Shown piece by piece: positions 7,611 through 15,399 of a stretch of DNA of 64,000 nucleotides; position 1 is the stretch's first letter, and the number at the start of each line of letters is the position of its first letter. The position numbers were made by a program, and so were the translations under genes. The notes beneath the pieces were generated by a model. The model did not search any database, had not been told where the DNA came from, and saw only the letters and a list, made by a program, of their open reading frames with translations. Origin of the DNA: Pseudalgibacter alginicilyticus (GTDB taxonomy: Bacteria; Bacteroidota; Bacteroidia; Flavobacteriales; Flavobacteriaceae); contig NZ_CP012898.1 of the NCBI RefSeq assembly GCF_001310225.1, positions 1,674,001-1,738,000 of the forward strand. The letters are read 5' to 3'.

Positions 7611-8837
7611 TCATATAATTGTTTTCTTTCGTTTTTGAGAATTTATAAGCATAATAATGAGGCCTACGAATGTTAATAATACCGCAACCAAGTATGGGGC
7701 TCCGGGAAAATAAAGATCTGAATTTTCATTTTTTGTAAAATGTGTAAAAACCATTGTCAATAAGGGTGGAGCAATAATCGTTGATAAACCTAAAAGACTG
7801 CTTAAACCTCCCTGCAATTCACCTTGTTCGCTTTTTGATACTTGAGAAGATATAATACTCTGAAATCCGGTTCGTTGCACACTCCCAATCACATTAATGA
7901 CCATTGCCGGGAATAATAACCATTCAACATTTGAAAATGCTATAAGTAAGTACCCTATAATGGAAAAAAGTAAACCAAATATGGTCATTTTATCATCTCC
8001 AAACCTTTGGGCTAATATCCCTACAAGCCAAGATTGAACAATAATCGAAAGTAAACCTAAAAAAGCTAAAGAATATCCTATTAATTCTACGCTCCAATTA
8101 AATTTTTCAATCGTAAAATATGCCCAAACGCTTGGCATACTATGTCCAGCAATAGTTACAAAGAACATTGCAATAATTAAAGTAATAATAGTTGGAAACT
8201 GACTTAAATGTTTGAATGCTCCAAAAGGGTTTGCTCGCTTTAACTCGAACTTTCTTCTATTTGACTTCTCCAAAGTGTCTGGAAACAAAAAATATCCGAA
8301 AATAAAATTCCCGAAACTTAAAATTGCTGCTGCAATAAAAGGGATATGCGTTCCGAATTGTCCGAGTAATCCACCGATTACTGGTCCGATTATTAGACCA
8401 GAACTATAGGCCGCATTTATATACCCAAAATTCTTGGTTCTGTCTTGGTCAGTACTTATATCAGCAATAGAAGCCGCTGCAACAGAATAACTTGCTCCTG
8501 ATATCCCCGCAATTATTCGACCTATAAAAAGCCAGGTTATGTTTTGTGCGAATGCAAGAAATATATAATCAATTGTAAAACCGAAAAGTGATATTAGCAA
8601 AACCGATCTTCGGCCATACCTGTCACTCAAATTACCTAAAACAGGGGCAAAAATAAACTGCATCAACGCATATGCAAAAGTTAACCAACCTCCATAAGTT
8701 GCCGCTGTACTTATGTCTGTATTTACTAAATCCTCTATGAGTTGTGGCATAACAGGATAGATAATCCCTAATCCCGTGGTATCTAAAGCTGTAACAATTA
8801 AGACAAATAGTATAGATTTTCTTTGCGATGGTACCAT
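7611..8837 (-). CDS. Tet-family MFS drug efflux transporter (TetA-like)
   Basis: This 408-residue protein has 12 predicted membrane helices and the MFS motif A GNLSDRYGRRSVLL in the loop after helix 2. Motif C, ASYSVAAASIADI followed by SSGLIIGPVIGGLLG, identifies the drug/H+ antiporter-1 branch that includes TetA(A)-TetA(C). Length matches that group. It would exchange protons for tetracycline or another drug, but the substrate is not provable by sequence. An AraC-type regulator gene lies upstream on the same strand. Linkage of a Tet-type pump with RteC recalls CTnDOT, although CTnDOT carries tetQ rather than an efflux pump. Confidence 0.85.
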   Translation of the reverse strand: MVPSQRKSILFVLIVTALDTTGLGIIYPVMPQLIEDLVNTDISTAATYGGWLTFAYALMQFIFAPVLGNLSDRYGRRSVLLISLFGFTIDYIFLAFAQNITWLFIGRIIAGISGASYSVAAASIADISTDQDRTKNFGYINAAYSSGLIIGPVIGGLLGQFGTHIPFIAAAILSFGNFIFGYFLFPDTLEKSNRRKFELKRANPFGAFKHLSQFPTIITLIIAMFFVTIAGHSMPSVWAYFTIEKFNWSVELIGYSLAFLGLLSIIVQSWLVGILAQRFGDDKMTIFGLLFSIIGYLLIAFSNVEWLLFPAMVINVIGSVQRTGFQSIISSQVSKSEQGELQGGLSSLLGLSTIIAPPLLTMVFTHFTKNENSDLYFPGAPYLVAVLLTFVGLIIMLINSQKRKKTII

Positions 8838-8952
8838 TTAAAAATTGAACTGTTGTTCTTTTACTGTTTTTGAATTATTCTATAATTAACTGTTTTACAA
8901 TATCCCCTTCTTTTTCATAATTAGTAAACTTTGGTTCGTTATTTTCATCTAT

Positions 8953-9960
8953 TTAGATATTCTGTTTTCTATAAGTAGTTGGTGATTTCCCCGTCCATTT
9001 TTTAAAAGCTTTTGCAAATCCACTTGTTTCGGCATATCCTAAAATATGTGCAATTTCTTTTACCGATGAGCTTCCGTTTTGGATATAATGTATTGCCAAT
9101 GATTTCTTAACTTCTTCAACAATCTGAATATAAGATACCCCCTCTTCTTTCAATTTTCTTTGAAGTGTGCGGACACTCATATTAAAGTTTGATGCCACAA
9201 ATTCTACCGATATTGAAAATAAATAGGAATTTGCCGTTAAAAAATTGAAAATGGCAGCAGAAAACTCCTTTTTTCCTTCATAACTATTTTCTTTACTTTC
9301 CACGTGCTTTAATAGTAGCTTCTGAAGATCATGATTTGCCGTTATGATTCTAGTATTAAGATATTTATTATCAAATTCCAGTAAATAGCTTTCCTTTTTT
9401 TGAATAGGACAATTCAAAATTTCATCATATATAGGAAGATGTTCTGCTTTAAAGGTTGGCATTTCTGCTTTAATAGGGTGGAGTGACTTTAAAAGCAGTC
9501 CATCTAACTCGTGAAGCGTAAAAGCCATAAGAAAATCTCCCATCTGATTAAATGTATTCGGATAGTTCTTGAACTTTTTATTTTTCTTTAGCACAATACT
9601 AAATGTTTCGCCATTATCTATTAACTGCATAGAAAACATATCAGTAAAAAGATGAATAAGGGAAGCTGCTTGTAGAAGTGCATCCTTTACCGTATTACTT
9701 GTTTGTATTATTTGGCCTACTGCATCTAAAGCGGCTATTTGCATTGTTGCGCCAAAACGAAGACCTATTAATTCGTCTCCTGAATTTTGAATTAAATTTC
9801 TCCACAACAATTCAAGTTTATTATGATCTATAGAAAAGTCTTTCGCAGAAAATAAGTCCTGCACCTTAAAACCAGAAATTGACGCCAACTTCTCAATGTC
9901 AATATTTTGCTGCTCACAAAATAACAGTAATGCTTGTAGAAAAATTCGTTTGTAATTCAT
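8953..9960 (-). CDS. AraC-family transcriptional regulator (OruR/arabinose-binding-like N-terminus)
   Basis: The 335-residue protein has an N-terminal ligand-binding domain of the Arabinose_bd type (about residues 20-200, with GDELIGLRFGATMQIAALDAVGQIIQTS). The C-terminal AraC double HTH lies at about 240-333, with VRTLQRKLKEEGVSYIQIVEEVKKSLAIHYIQNG and the second helix pair ending GYAETSGFAKAFKKWTGKSPTTYRKQ. It probably controls the efflux pump downstream or the divergent genes at 10085. The -7 element sits so close to the ATG that the mRNA may be leaderless. Confidence 0.88.
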   Translation of the reverse strand: MNYKRIFLQALLLFCEQQNIDIEKLASISGFKVQDLFSAKDFSIDHNKLELLWRNLIQNSGDELIGLRFGATMQIAALDAVGQIIQTSNTVKDALLQAASLIHLFTDMFSMQLIDNGETFSIVLKKNKKFKNYPNTFNQMGDFLMAFTLHELDGLLLKSLHPIKAEMPTFKAEHLPIYDEILNCPIQKKESYLLEFDNKYLNTRIITANHDLQKLLLKHVESKENSYEGKKEFSAAIFNFLTANSYLFSISVEFVASNFNMSVRTLQRKLKEEGVSYIQIVEEVKKSLAIHYIQNGSSSVKEIAHILGYAETSGFAKAFKKWTGKSPTTYRKQNI

Positions 9961-9964
9961 AGTT

Positions 9965-9972
9965 CAAAGATA
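9965..9972 (-). promoter_or_regulatory. -7 element of the AraC-type gene
   Basis: The minus strand reads TATCTTTG here, matching TAnnTTTG, and it ends 4 bp before the ATG at 9958-9960. A start site at the usual distance would fall on or next to the start codon, so a leaderless transcript is likely. No clear -33 TTG is seen at 19-21 bp spacing. Confidence 0.4.
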
Positions 9973-10059
9973 GAAATAAGTCATCAAAGAATTGTCTTTG
10001 TGTCGCAAATTGACAGCTAAGTGTCGTATAAGGATAATAGTTCAAAAAAAGGAAGGATT

Positions 10060-10067
10060 TAACTTTG
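10060..10067 (+). promoter_or_regulatory. -7 element of the 10085 gene pair
   Basis: TAACTTTG matches the Bacteroidetes -7 consensus and lies 17 bp before the ATG at 10085. The -33 position is weak: a TTC is present but no TTG at standard spacing, so an activator such as the divergent AraC-type protein may be needed. The two promoters share a 124-bp intergenic region. Confidence 0.4.
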
Positions 10068-10084
10068 TAAAAAAATAATTAAAT

Positions 10085-10453
10085 ATGAAATTAAAGACCG
10101 TTTTACTCATTAACGCCCTCAGTTCAGGCGCAACAGGTATTTTATTAACATTTATACCTCAATTTTTTACTGATGTTTTCAAAGTGAAAGTTACAACCCC
10201 TTTCTTAGGGACTGGTATTTTCTTAATACTATTTTCCTCTTTTGTTTTTGTTTCAGCCCTTAGTAAACCTATTAAGATAAGTTGGGTGAGAGCGATTATT
10301 TTTATGGACAGTATTTGGGTAATTGCTAGTGTAATTTGTGTTGCAGTACTTTATTCTTCAATAAGTAATTGGGGTTCATTTTTAATTATTGGTGTAGCCT
10401 TATGGGTTAGCATAATGGCATATTTACAGAAGAAATACTTAAAACAGATATAA
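10085..10453 (+). CDS. Small four-helix membrane protein
   Basis: The 122-residue protein is almost entirely hydrophobic, with four predicted membrane helices (about 6-24, 42-60, 67-90 and 96-115) and a basic end QKKYLKQI. I do not recognise a named family beyond general resemblance to DoxX/DUF4345-type membrane proteins. It is transcribed away from the AraC-type regulator and is followed after 2 bp by an NTF2-like gene, so the pair is probably one operon under that regulator. Confidence 0.65.
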   Translation: MKLKTVLLINALSSGATGILLTFIPQFFTDVFKVKVTTPFLGTGIFLILFSSFVFVSALSKPIKISWVRAIIFMDSIWVIASVICVAVLYSSISNWGSFLIIGVALWVSIMAYLQKKYLKQI

Positions 10454-10455
10454 AT

Positions 10456-10851
10456 ATGAACTCAGTAAAAAAGATAACAGAAGAACTCCTAGACTACTTA
10501 GGAAAAAGAGATTTAAATAATCTTATTAATCTTTTTTCCAAAAATATTGAATGGGAAATCCCTGGAAATGTGAAGAACGTTGATTGGTTGGGAAAGAGAA
10601 GTTCAAAAGATGAAATAAAAAAAAATTTCAATATGTTGTGGTCTGCTACAGAACCCTTATCTGTGAGGATAAATAAAATTTTTATTGAAGACGACGAAGC
10701 AGTAATTGCTGGTGCCTTTTCTACTAAGATGGTGAAGACGAATAAAAGAGTCGATTCTATATTTTTTATTCATATAGTCATAAAAAACCAGAAAATTATT
10801 AAATACACTCTATTGGAAGATAGCTATGCTGTTTCAGAAGCTTTAATTTAA
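10456..10851 (+). CDS. NTF2/SnoaL-like protein
   Basis: The 131-residue protein has a SnoaL-like outline: an N-terminal helix ITEELLDYLGKRDLNNLINLFSKNIEWEIPG, a helix GKRSSKDEIKKNFNMLWSA and strands INKIFIEDDEAVIAGAFSTKM and SIFFIHIVIKNQKIIKYTLLEDSYAVSEA. The family binds or isomerises small hydrophobic molecules. The gene follows the membrane-protein gene by 2 bp. After its TAA stop the same reading frame continues into the rteC-like gene. Confidence 0.72.
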   Translation: MNSVKKITEELLDYLGKRDLNNLINLFSKNIEWEIPGNVKNVDWLGKRSSKDEIKKNFNMLWSATEPLSVRINKIFIEDDEAVIAGAFSTKMVKTNKRVDSIFFIHIVIKNQKIIKYTLLEDSYAVSEALI

Positions 10852-10872
10852 AAATTAGAATGTAGTTTGTTT

Positions 10873-11712
10873 GTGACAAATGAAATACAACATATACTTG
10901 ATGAATGTAAGTTAGCTCTTGATGAAATTAATGAGAAAAACCTAAATGATTTTTCAAATGTTGAAAAAGGGATTAAAATATCCCGAAAATATTTACAGCA
11001 ACTAAGGGTTGTACTACGTAAAAGAAATTTTATCAATAAAGAAAATGAAATATTATTTTTCAAAAAGCAAAAACCTTTCATCTATGGACAACTTAAGTTT
11101 TATGCTAAACTTTACAAGTATTTAATGCAAAAGCCAAGAGGCACAGATAAATCGAAACGTTCCTACTTAGACACTGAAATCAAGAAACTACAAGAATATT
11201 ACTACTACAACAGCGAGTTCATTAAATATTACAGACAGAATGCCACCTTTTTGGATGAGTTTTATTTTTTGCGTGGTAATGATAACATAGGGTTACTATC
11301 CGATACGTCTCATTTTTATACGGATGCTGAATTTTCAACAAGCCACGACAACGCCGTTGCAAAAATTTTGGCATATGATTTACTGCTGAATCATTACACT
11401 AATGAATTAAATGACTTGAAAAAATCAACTAGAAAAATTTCCAATAATGAAAAATTATTGGAAAGCCTGAATCTCACTTGGACTTCAAATAAAATTGATT
11501 TAATCGAACTCATTTATGCGTTAATAGCATCTGGAGCAGTAAAAGGAGATATTAAGGATTTGGCTACCGCTTTTGAAAAAATCCTTGATATAGATTTGGG
11601 AAATTATTACCGAAGTTTTTTAGAAATAAGAGGACGAAAAGAGGATTTCGGTAGATTTTTGGATTTATTGAAAACAAGTCTCATCAAAAAAATCAGGGAA
11701 GCAGATGACTAA
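10873..11712 (+). CDS. rteC: RteC-like regulator of ICE excision
   Basis: The roughly 280-residue protein matches RteC of Bacteroides conjugative transposons in length and motifs, for example KQKPFIYGQLKFYAKLYKYL in the first half and IDLIELIYALIASGAVKGDI in the C-terminal half. In CTnDOT, RteC binds upstream of the excision gene promoter and switches on excision and transfer. Here too it lies directly before an excisionase-like gene. There is no ATG at the N-terminus: GTG at 10873 (start VTNEIQHILDECKLALDEI) is preferred, and TTG at 10867 is possible. The sensor partners rteA and rteB are absent. Confidence 0.85.
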   Translation: MTNEIQHILDECKLALDEINEKNLNDFSNVEKGIKISRKYLQQLRVVLRKRNFINKENEILFFKKQKPFIYGQLKFYAKLYKYLMQKPRGTDKSKRSYLDTEIKKLQEYYYYNSEFIKYYRQNATFLDEFYFLRGNDNIGLLSDTSHFYTDAEFSTSHDNAVAKILAYDLLLNHYTNELNDLKKSTRKISNNEKLLESLNLTWTSNKIDLIELIYALIASGAVKGDIKDLATAFEKILDIDLGNYYRSFLEIRGRKEDFGRFLDLLKTSLIKKIREADD

Positions 11713-11739
11713 TATAATAATGATAATTGTTACAGAACA

Positions 11740-11769
11740 AACACCCAAGTTGAACCCAACTTGGGTGTT
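11740..11769. promoter_or_regulatory. 13-bp perfect inverted repeat downstream of rteC (operator and/or terminator)
   Basis: AACACCCAAGTTG at 11740-11752 pairs perfectly with its complement at 11757-11769 across a 4-nt loop. It follows the rteC stop by 27 bp and could end rteC transcription, although no long T-run follows. Its core ACCCAACTTGGGTG recurs at 11871-11884, so a protein-binding role is at least as likely as a terminator. Confidence 0.55.
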
Positions 11770-11868
11770 TACTTTAGTAATAAATCTTAAAGCCTTTTTA
11801 GATAGCATTTTCAGTTTTCCAGCTACCAAAATCAACCAAACAACACTAAAAATCAATATGTTAAAACT

Positions 11869-11887
11869 GCACCCAACTTGGGTGCAA
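11869..11887. promoter_or_regulatory. Palindromic candidate RteC operator upstream of the xis-like operon
   Basis: TGCACCCAA-C-TTGGGTGCA is a 9+1+9 perfect palindrome sharing ACCCAACTTGGGTG with the hairpin at 11740-11769. It lies immediately before a candidate -33 TTG (11889-11891), with a weak -7 CAAATTTG at 11916-11923 after 24 bp. In CTnDOT the RteC-binding inverted repeat also lies just upstream of the -33 of the excision promoter. Assigning RteC as the binder is inference from that parallel. Confidence 0.55.
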
Positions 11888-11946
11888 CTTGTGAATAAAA
11901 CCCAATAAACTATTTCAAATTTGTAGAACGAAAGTTAAATCAGGTC

Positions 11947-11986
11947 AGGGGCTATCAAATTAGTTGACAGCGAGGCGATAGCCCCT
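11947..11986 (+). promoter_or_regulatory. Leader hairpin before the excisionase-like gene
   Basis: AGGGGCTATC (11947-11956) and GATAGCCCCT (11977-11986) form a perfect 10-bp stem with a 20-nt loop, 20 bp before the ATG at 12007. It lies downstream of the candidate promoter, so it would be in the mRNA leader. It could control translation or act as an attenuator of the downstream genes. Confidence 0.5.
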
Positions 11987-12006
11987 TCCATTAAAACCGT
12001 TCTATT

Positions 12007-12291
12007 ATGCCAACAGCAATTATTACCACAGACGATCTTCGGGAATTCAAAATGGAATTGCTCGATGATATCAAAAAACTTCTTACCAAACAAGCTTCCG
12101 GAAACATCAAGAAGTATCTTAAATCTTCGGAAGTAATGGACTTGCTCCAGGTAAGTCCAGGCACATTACAAAATCTGCGTATCAATGGAACATTACCCTA
12201 CACGAAAGTGGGCGGAATCATTTATTACGATGCAGCGGAAATTCAAAACGTAATGGATGCAAACCGTGTACAGCACGGATTAAATCTATAG
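12007..12291 (+). CDS. Excisionase-like MerR/HTH_17 DNA-binding protein
   Basis: The 94-residue protein has an N-terminal helical part and a C-terminal HTH_17 excisionase fold: KSSEVMDLLQVSPGTLQNLRINGTLPYTKVGGIIYYDAAEIQNVMDAN. This matches small Xis2-type proteins of Bacteroidetes ICEs, which bend DNA at the att site and direct the integrase to excision. The upstream rteC and palindromes suit RteC-controlled expression. The next gene starts 3 bp after the stop. Confidence 0.75.
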   Translation: MPTAIITTDDLREFKMELLDDIKKLLTKQASGNIKKYLKSSEVMDLLQVSPGTLQNLRINGTLPYTKVGGIIYYDAAEIQNVMDANRVQHGLNL

Positions 12292-12294
12292 TCT

Positions 12295-13014
12295 ATGAAC
12301 TACATAAAGCTACTAAATGCGGCTTTTGAAAGGTTCTATTTTGACGACCGCCTAAATCCTACCCATATCAGCCTGTATATGGCATTGTTTCAGGAATGGA
12401 ACAGCAGCCGTTTTGCAGATGAACTTTACGTGAACCGACGTGACCTTATGCGTGTGGCTAAAATAGGTTCAAAATCTACCTACCACAGATGTGTGACCGA
12501 GTTGGATGCTTGGAACTACCTCTCGTATTTCCCTTCCAATAACCCCTACAAGGGCAGTAAAATCAAGATGTCCATTATCGGGACAAGTGATGAACCAGTT
12601 GCGGGACAGTACAATCCCATATTGGAACAACTTGCGGAACAGTACCATCCCATACGTGAACCAGTAGTGTACCAGCACCGTCCCTTTAATGGACAAGCAT
12701 TGGTATCTACTATAAACAATACCAAACAAGTAAACAATAATAAACAGCCAAAGGGCAGGCAGGTGGTCATTGATTTTTTTAAAGAAAAAGGTTTTATTGC
12801 TGATGAAGGAAAAAAATTCTTCGACCATTACGAAGCCAACGATTGGAAAACGAGTGACGGAAAAGCGATTCGTGATTGGCCGGCATTGGCCATCAACTGG
12901 ATGGATAGAACCGAGTCGTTTGAACAGGAAAACAAACCAAACAAAAAAGAAGCATCCCAAAAACAGGACAACTTACGAACCACTAAAAACAAGGACTATG
13001 GACAACCCCTCTAA
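12295..13014 (+). CDS. Putative replication/DNA-binding protein of the ICE (winged-helix N-terminus)
   Basis: The 239-residue protein begins with about 100 residues resembling a helix-turn-helix of the replication-protein or HTH_36 kind (LNPTHISLYMALFQEWNSSRFADELYVNRRDLMRVAKIGSKSTYHRCVTELDAWNYL). A low-complexity linker follows, then a C-terminal part with VIDFFKEKGFIADEGKKFFDHYEANDWKTSDG, the style of a domain found in primosome-related proteins. It pairs with the DnaC-like ATPase that overlaps its end by 17 bp. Together they may load a helicase on the excised circle; this is inference from the pairing. Confidence 0.6.
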   Translation: MNYIKLLNAAFERFYFDDRLNPTHISLYMALFQEWNSSRFADELYVNRRDLMRVAKIGSKSTYHRCVTELDAWNYLSYFPSNNPYKGSKIKMSIIGTSDEPVAGQYNPILEQLAEQYHPIREPVVYQHRPFNGQALVSTINNTKQVNNNKQPKGRQVVIDFFKEKGFIADEGKKFFDHYEANDWKTSDGKAIRDWPALAINWMDRTESFEQENKPNKKEASQKQDNLRTTKNKDYGQPL

Positions 13015-13660
13015 AATAACCGAAGGTGGCGTGGAATACTCGCTTGGAAAATTTGATGGTAAAAGTGTACTGTACGATTTCCCAAAAATCTTGATCTATT
13101 TGAATGCCAAGGGCAAACTACTTTTCGGGGAAAAATTCAGGATTTATGAGGAGGATATGGATATTCTGCTAAAGCTCTGTTCATACTTCATCAAGGACAA
13201 AGAGAACTGCAAGACCTATGGTATTGATATTGATAAAGGGATTCTACTTTCCGGTCCTGTAGGCTGCGGAAAGACCAGTTTGATGAAACTATTACGTCAT
13301 ATTGTCCCGTTGCAACGGCCATATGAGATAATACCTTGCAGGAATGTGACTTTCAGCTTTAATCATCTTGGTTTTAAAACTATTGAGGAATATGGCAACA
13401 CCAAATTCTTCTGTTTTGATGATTTGGGCATTGAGCCCCCTGGAAGGTTCTATGGCAGGGATCTGAACGTAATGGGCGAAGTGCTGTTATCCCGCTATGA
13501 ACTTTTCCAGCAGACCAAACATAAAATTAAAACCCACGCCACCACCAACCTTAATGCCGAAGAATTGGAAGAACGTTATGGAAACCGTGTCCGTAGCCGG
13601 ATGCGGGAATTATTTAATTTAATTGCTTTTGATAAGAGGGCTGGGGATAAGAGGAAATAA
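12998..13660 (+). CDS. DnaC/IstB-like P-loop ATPase
   Basis: The 220-residue ATPase has Walker A GPVGCGKTS (about residue 89), Walker B FFCFDDLGIE and a sensor-type THATTNLNAEELEERYGNRVRSRM near the end, as in DnaC/IstB helicase-loader-like proteins. The ATG at 12998 (MDNPSKITEGG) is chosen because an in-frame extension back to 12770 would read through the upstream gene in another frame and shows no conserved features. Its likely role is in element replication or maintenance with the preceding protein. Confidence 0.78.
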   Translation: MDNPSKITEGGVEYSLGKFDGKSVLYDFPKILIYLNAKGKLLFGEKFRIYEEDMDILLKLCSYFIKDKENCKTYGIDIDKGILLSGPVGCGKTSLMKLLRHIVPLQRPYEIIPCRNVTFSFNHLGFKTIEEYGNTKFFCFDDLGIEPPGRFYGRDLNVMGEVLLSRYELFQQTKHKIKTHATTNLNAEELEERYGNRVRSRMRELFNLIAFDKRAGDKRK

Positions 13661-13755
13661 ATATTTAAATACAAGCTTACAGTGTATCTAACTGTCGCAA
13701 GCAAACCTGTCTTAATTTACTTAAAATGACTTATTCACATAAGTGTTAATAACTA

Positions 13756-13799
13756 AATCGTATAGTGATTATTATTTTTTATATATTTGCTATACGATT
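13756..13799 (+). promoter_or_regulatory. Promoter and 10-bp inverted-repeat operator of the XRE-ImmA gene
   Basis: AATCGTATAG (13756-13765) and CTATACGATT (13790-13799) are perfect inverted half-sites 24 bp apart. Between them is TATATTTG (13782-13789), an exact Bacteroidetes -7 element ending directly before the second half-site. No -33 TTG is seen at normal spacing. This is a textbook layout for autorepression by the XRE domain encoded from 13822. Confidence 0.7.
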
Positions 13800-13821
13800 G
13801 TTCTAAATCTACAATTAAACA

Positions 13822-14904
13822 ATGAATACAATAGGATCTAAAATATCTGATTTAAGGAAACAAGCGAATATGTCGCTACAAGGTCTTGCTGACCAAGTTG
13901 ATGTATCTAAAGCAGCAATACAACAATATGAAAATGGGGCTTCAATACCGGGTAATCAAATCCTAAAAAGAATTGCCACGGTTTTAGGGGTAGATTTTTG
14001 GGAATTTTTTAGAGTTCCAAAATTTAATATCTCTATTGAATCTGTAAAATTTAGAGACGGAAATAAGCTCAATAATGCTACAGAAGAAGAAAATGAAGTT
14101 AAAAAACACGTTCTTTCTATTGTCAAAAACTATTTAGAATTAGAGTCTATTCTTGAAGCTAAAATTGATTTTAAAAATCCAATTGAAGACTTTATTGTCC
14201 ATAGTAATGCTGATGTAGAGAAAGCTGTTAAAAAAGTAAGAAGAAAATGGAAGATTGGTAATGCCCCTATTGATAGCCTAACAGAACTGTTAGAAGATAA
14301 GGGCATAAAAATTATTGCATTAGAGAGGGATACAAAATCTGGAGGCTTGAGCGGTTGGGTAAATAATATACCACTTATAGTTATAAATAATTCGGGAGCG
14401 CATAAAAGAGAAACAACGCGCAAACGGTTCACCATTGCCCACGAGTTGGGGCATTTGTTGATGAAATTTGATATAACGAATATAAGCGAAGACCTTGAAG
14501 AGATCTTTTGTAACAGATTTGCAGCTGCATTTCTTTTTGTTGATGAAGTTGCATTTGAAAAATTTGGAAAAAACAGGACTTCTATTTCTCTTGGGGAATT
14601 AAAAGATTTAAAGGAAACTTATGGAATATCTATTCAATCTATAATATTTAGGTTAAGTAGTTTAAAATTGATTGATGATACTATTAAACAAGAGATTATT
14701 AAAAGTTACGACCTGTTGTTAGATAATGGCGATGAACACTTTGGAAATTATACCAAAAGTGACGAAGCGCCAATAAGATTCCGAAAATTAATAAGAATTG
14801 CGTTAACCGAAAAAAGGATTGAAAAAAATAAAGCTTCAGAATTAAGTGGCATACCGATAGATGAATTACAGAATTTAGCAATTAAAAACTTTGATTTAAT
14901 ATAG
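13822..14904 (+). CDS. XRE-type HTH fused to ImmA/IrrE metallopeptidase
   Basis: The 360-residue protein has an N-terminal HTH_3 domain (residues about 5-60, ISDLRKQANMSLQGLADQVDVSKAAIQQYENGASIP). An ImmA/IrrE zinc-peptidase domain follows, with HELGH at about residue 210 (RFTIAHELGHLLM) and a downstream NRFAAAFL helix. In this family the protease cleaves a repressor or regulates a paired toxin. The gene is followed after 1 bp by a PIN-like gene, which suggests a toxin-antitoxin-type or phage-response module. It is more AT-rich than the tra genes around it. Confidence 0.85.
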   Translation: MNTIGSKISDLRKQANMSLQGLADQVDVSKAAIQQYENGASIPGNQILKRIATVLGVDFWEFFRVPKFNISIESVKFRDGNKLNNATEEENEVKKHVLSIVKNYLELESILEAKIDFKNPIEDFIVHSNADVEKAVKKVRRKWKIGNAPIDSLTELLEDKGIKIIALERDTKSGGLSGWVNNIPLIVINNSGAHKRETTRKRFTIAHELGHLLMKFDITNISEDLEEIFCNRFAAAFLFVDEVAFEKFGKNRTSISLGELKDLKETYGISIQSIIFRLSSLKLIDDTIKQEIIKSYDLLLDNGDEHFGNYTKSDEAPIRFRKLIRIALTEKRIEKNKASELSGIPIDELQNLAIKNFDLI

Positions 14905-14905
14905 T

Positions 14906-15340
14906 ATGTTTTTCTTCTACGACATAGAATATCTCTGCTGGTTAAATTCCTTGAAGCAATTAGATTTAATTGAGGAAGACGGACTCAAAATTCTAGTTCC
15001 GGAAATGCACCTTCAGAATTATGGTCTAGCAATACGAATGCAAATTCAAGCTATTAGCAATAGAAAAGTTTTAGATATAGTTGATTGTGACGGTTTCTAT
15101 GATTTCCTGACGCAATATGATTTGTTAGATAGTATATATGGAAAAGGATTTTTGTTCCTTCTACATTGTGCAAAGCAGAAAAATGGAATTGTAATTATTG
15201 GAGATGACAGGAAATCACAATTACAATTATGTTCTAATCTAGAAATAAACACATTAAGTATTGCAGAGTTTAGCAGTAATGTGATTCGCAATAAAGATTA
15301 TTTAGTTTTTATAAATAAAATAAGAAGTGAAATGTTATAA
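14906..15340 (+). CDS. PIN-like protein paired with the XRE-ImmA protein (putative toxin)
   Basis: The 144-residue protein has spaced acidic residues and a terminal pattern consistent with a PIN-like RNase fold: YDIEY at the start, PEMHLQNYG in the middle and IVIIGDDRKSQLQLCSNLEINTLSIAEF near the end, where DDRK would supply late acidic ligands. It starts 1 bp after the XRE-ImmA stop and has no promoter of its own. Pairs of an XRE-ImmA protein and a PIN-type protein are known as toxin-antitoxin modules. Assigning nuclease activity here is inference. Confidence 0.55.
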   Translation: MFFFYDIEYLCWLNSLKQLDLIEEDGLKILVPEMHLQNYGLAIRMQIQAISNRKVLDIVDCDGFYDFLTQYDLLDSIYGKGFLFLLHCAKQKNGIVIIGDDRKSQLQLCSNLEINTLSIAEFSSNVIRNKDYLVFINKIRSEML

Positions 15341-15399
15341 AAAAAGCTGATACGTATGAGGTACCAGCCATATACTTTAAGATATAAATATCAGAAAGA

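Noticed and set aside
7611-8837. Naming the MFS gene tetA outright
   Set aside because: Motifs fit Tet-type pumps, but related drug pumps share them, so no resistance phenotype is claimed.
12469-12960. A 163-residue minus-strand open frame opposite the replication-like gene
   Set aside because: It is antisense to well-supported genes, has no domain pattern, and its composition is that of a shadow frame.
12770-12997. The in-frame 5' extension of the DnaC-like gene
   Set aside because: It overlaps the preceding gene in a different frame and lacks conserved sequence; ATG 12998 fits better.
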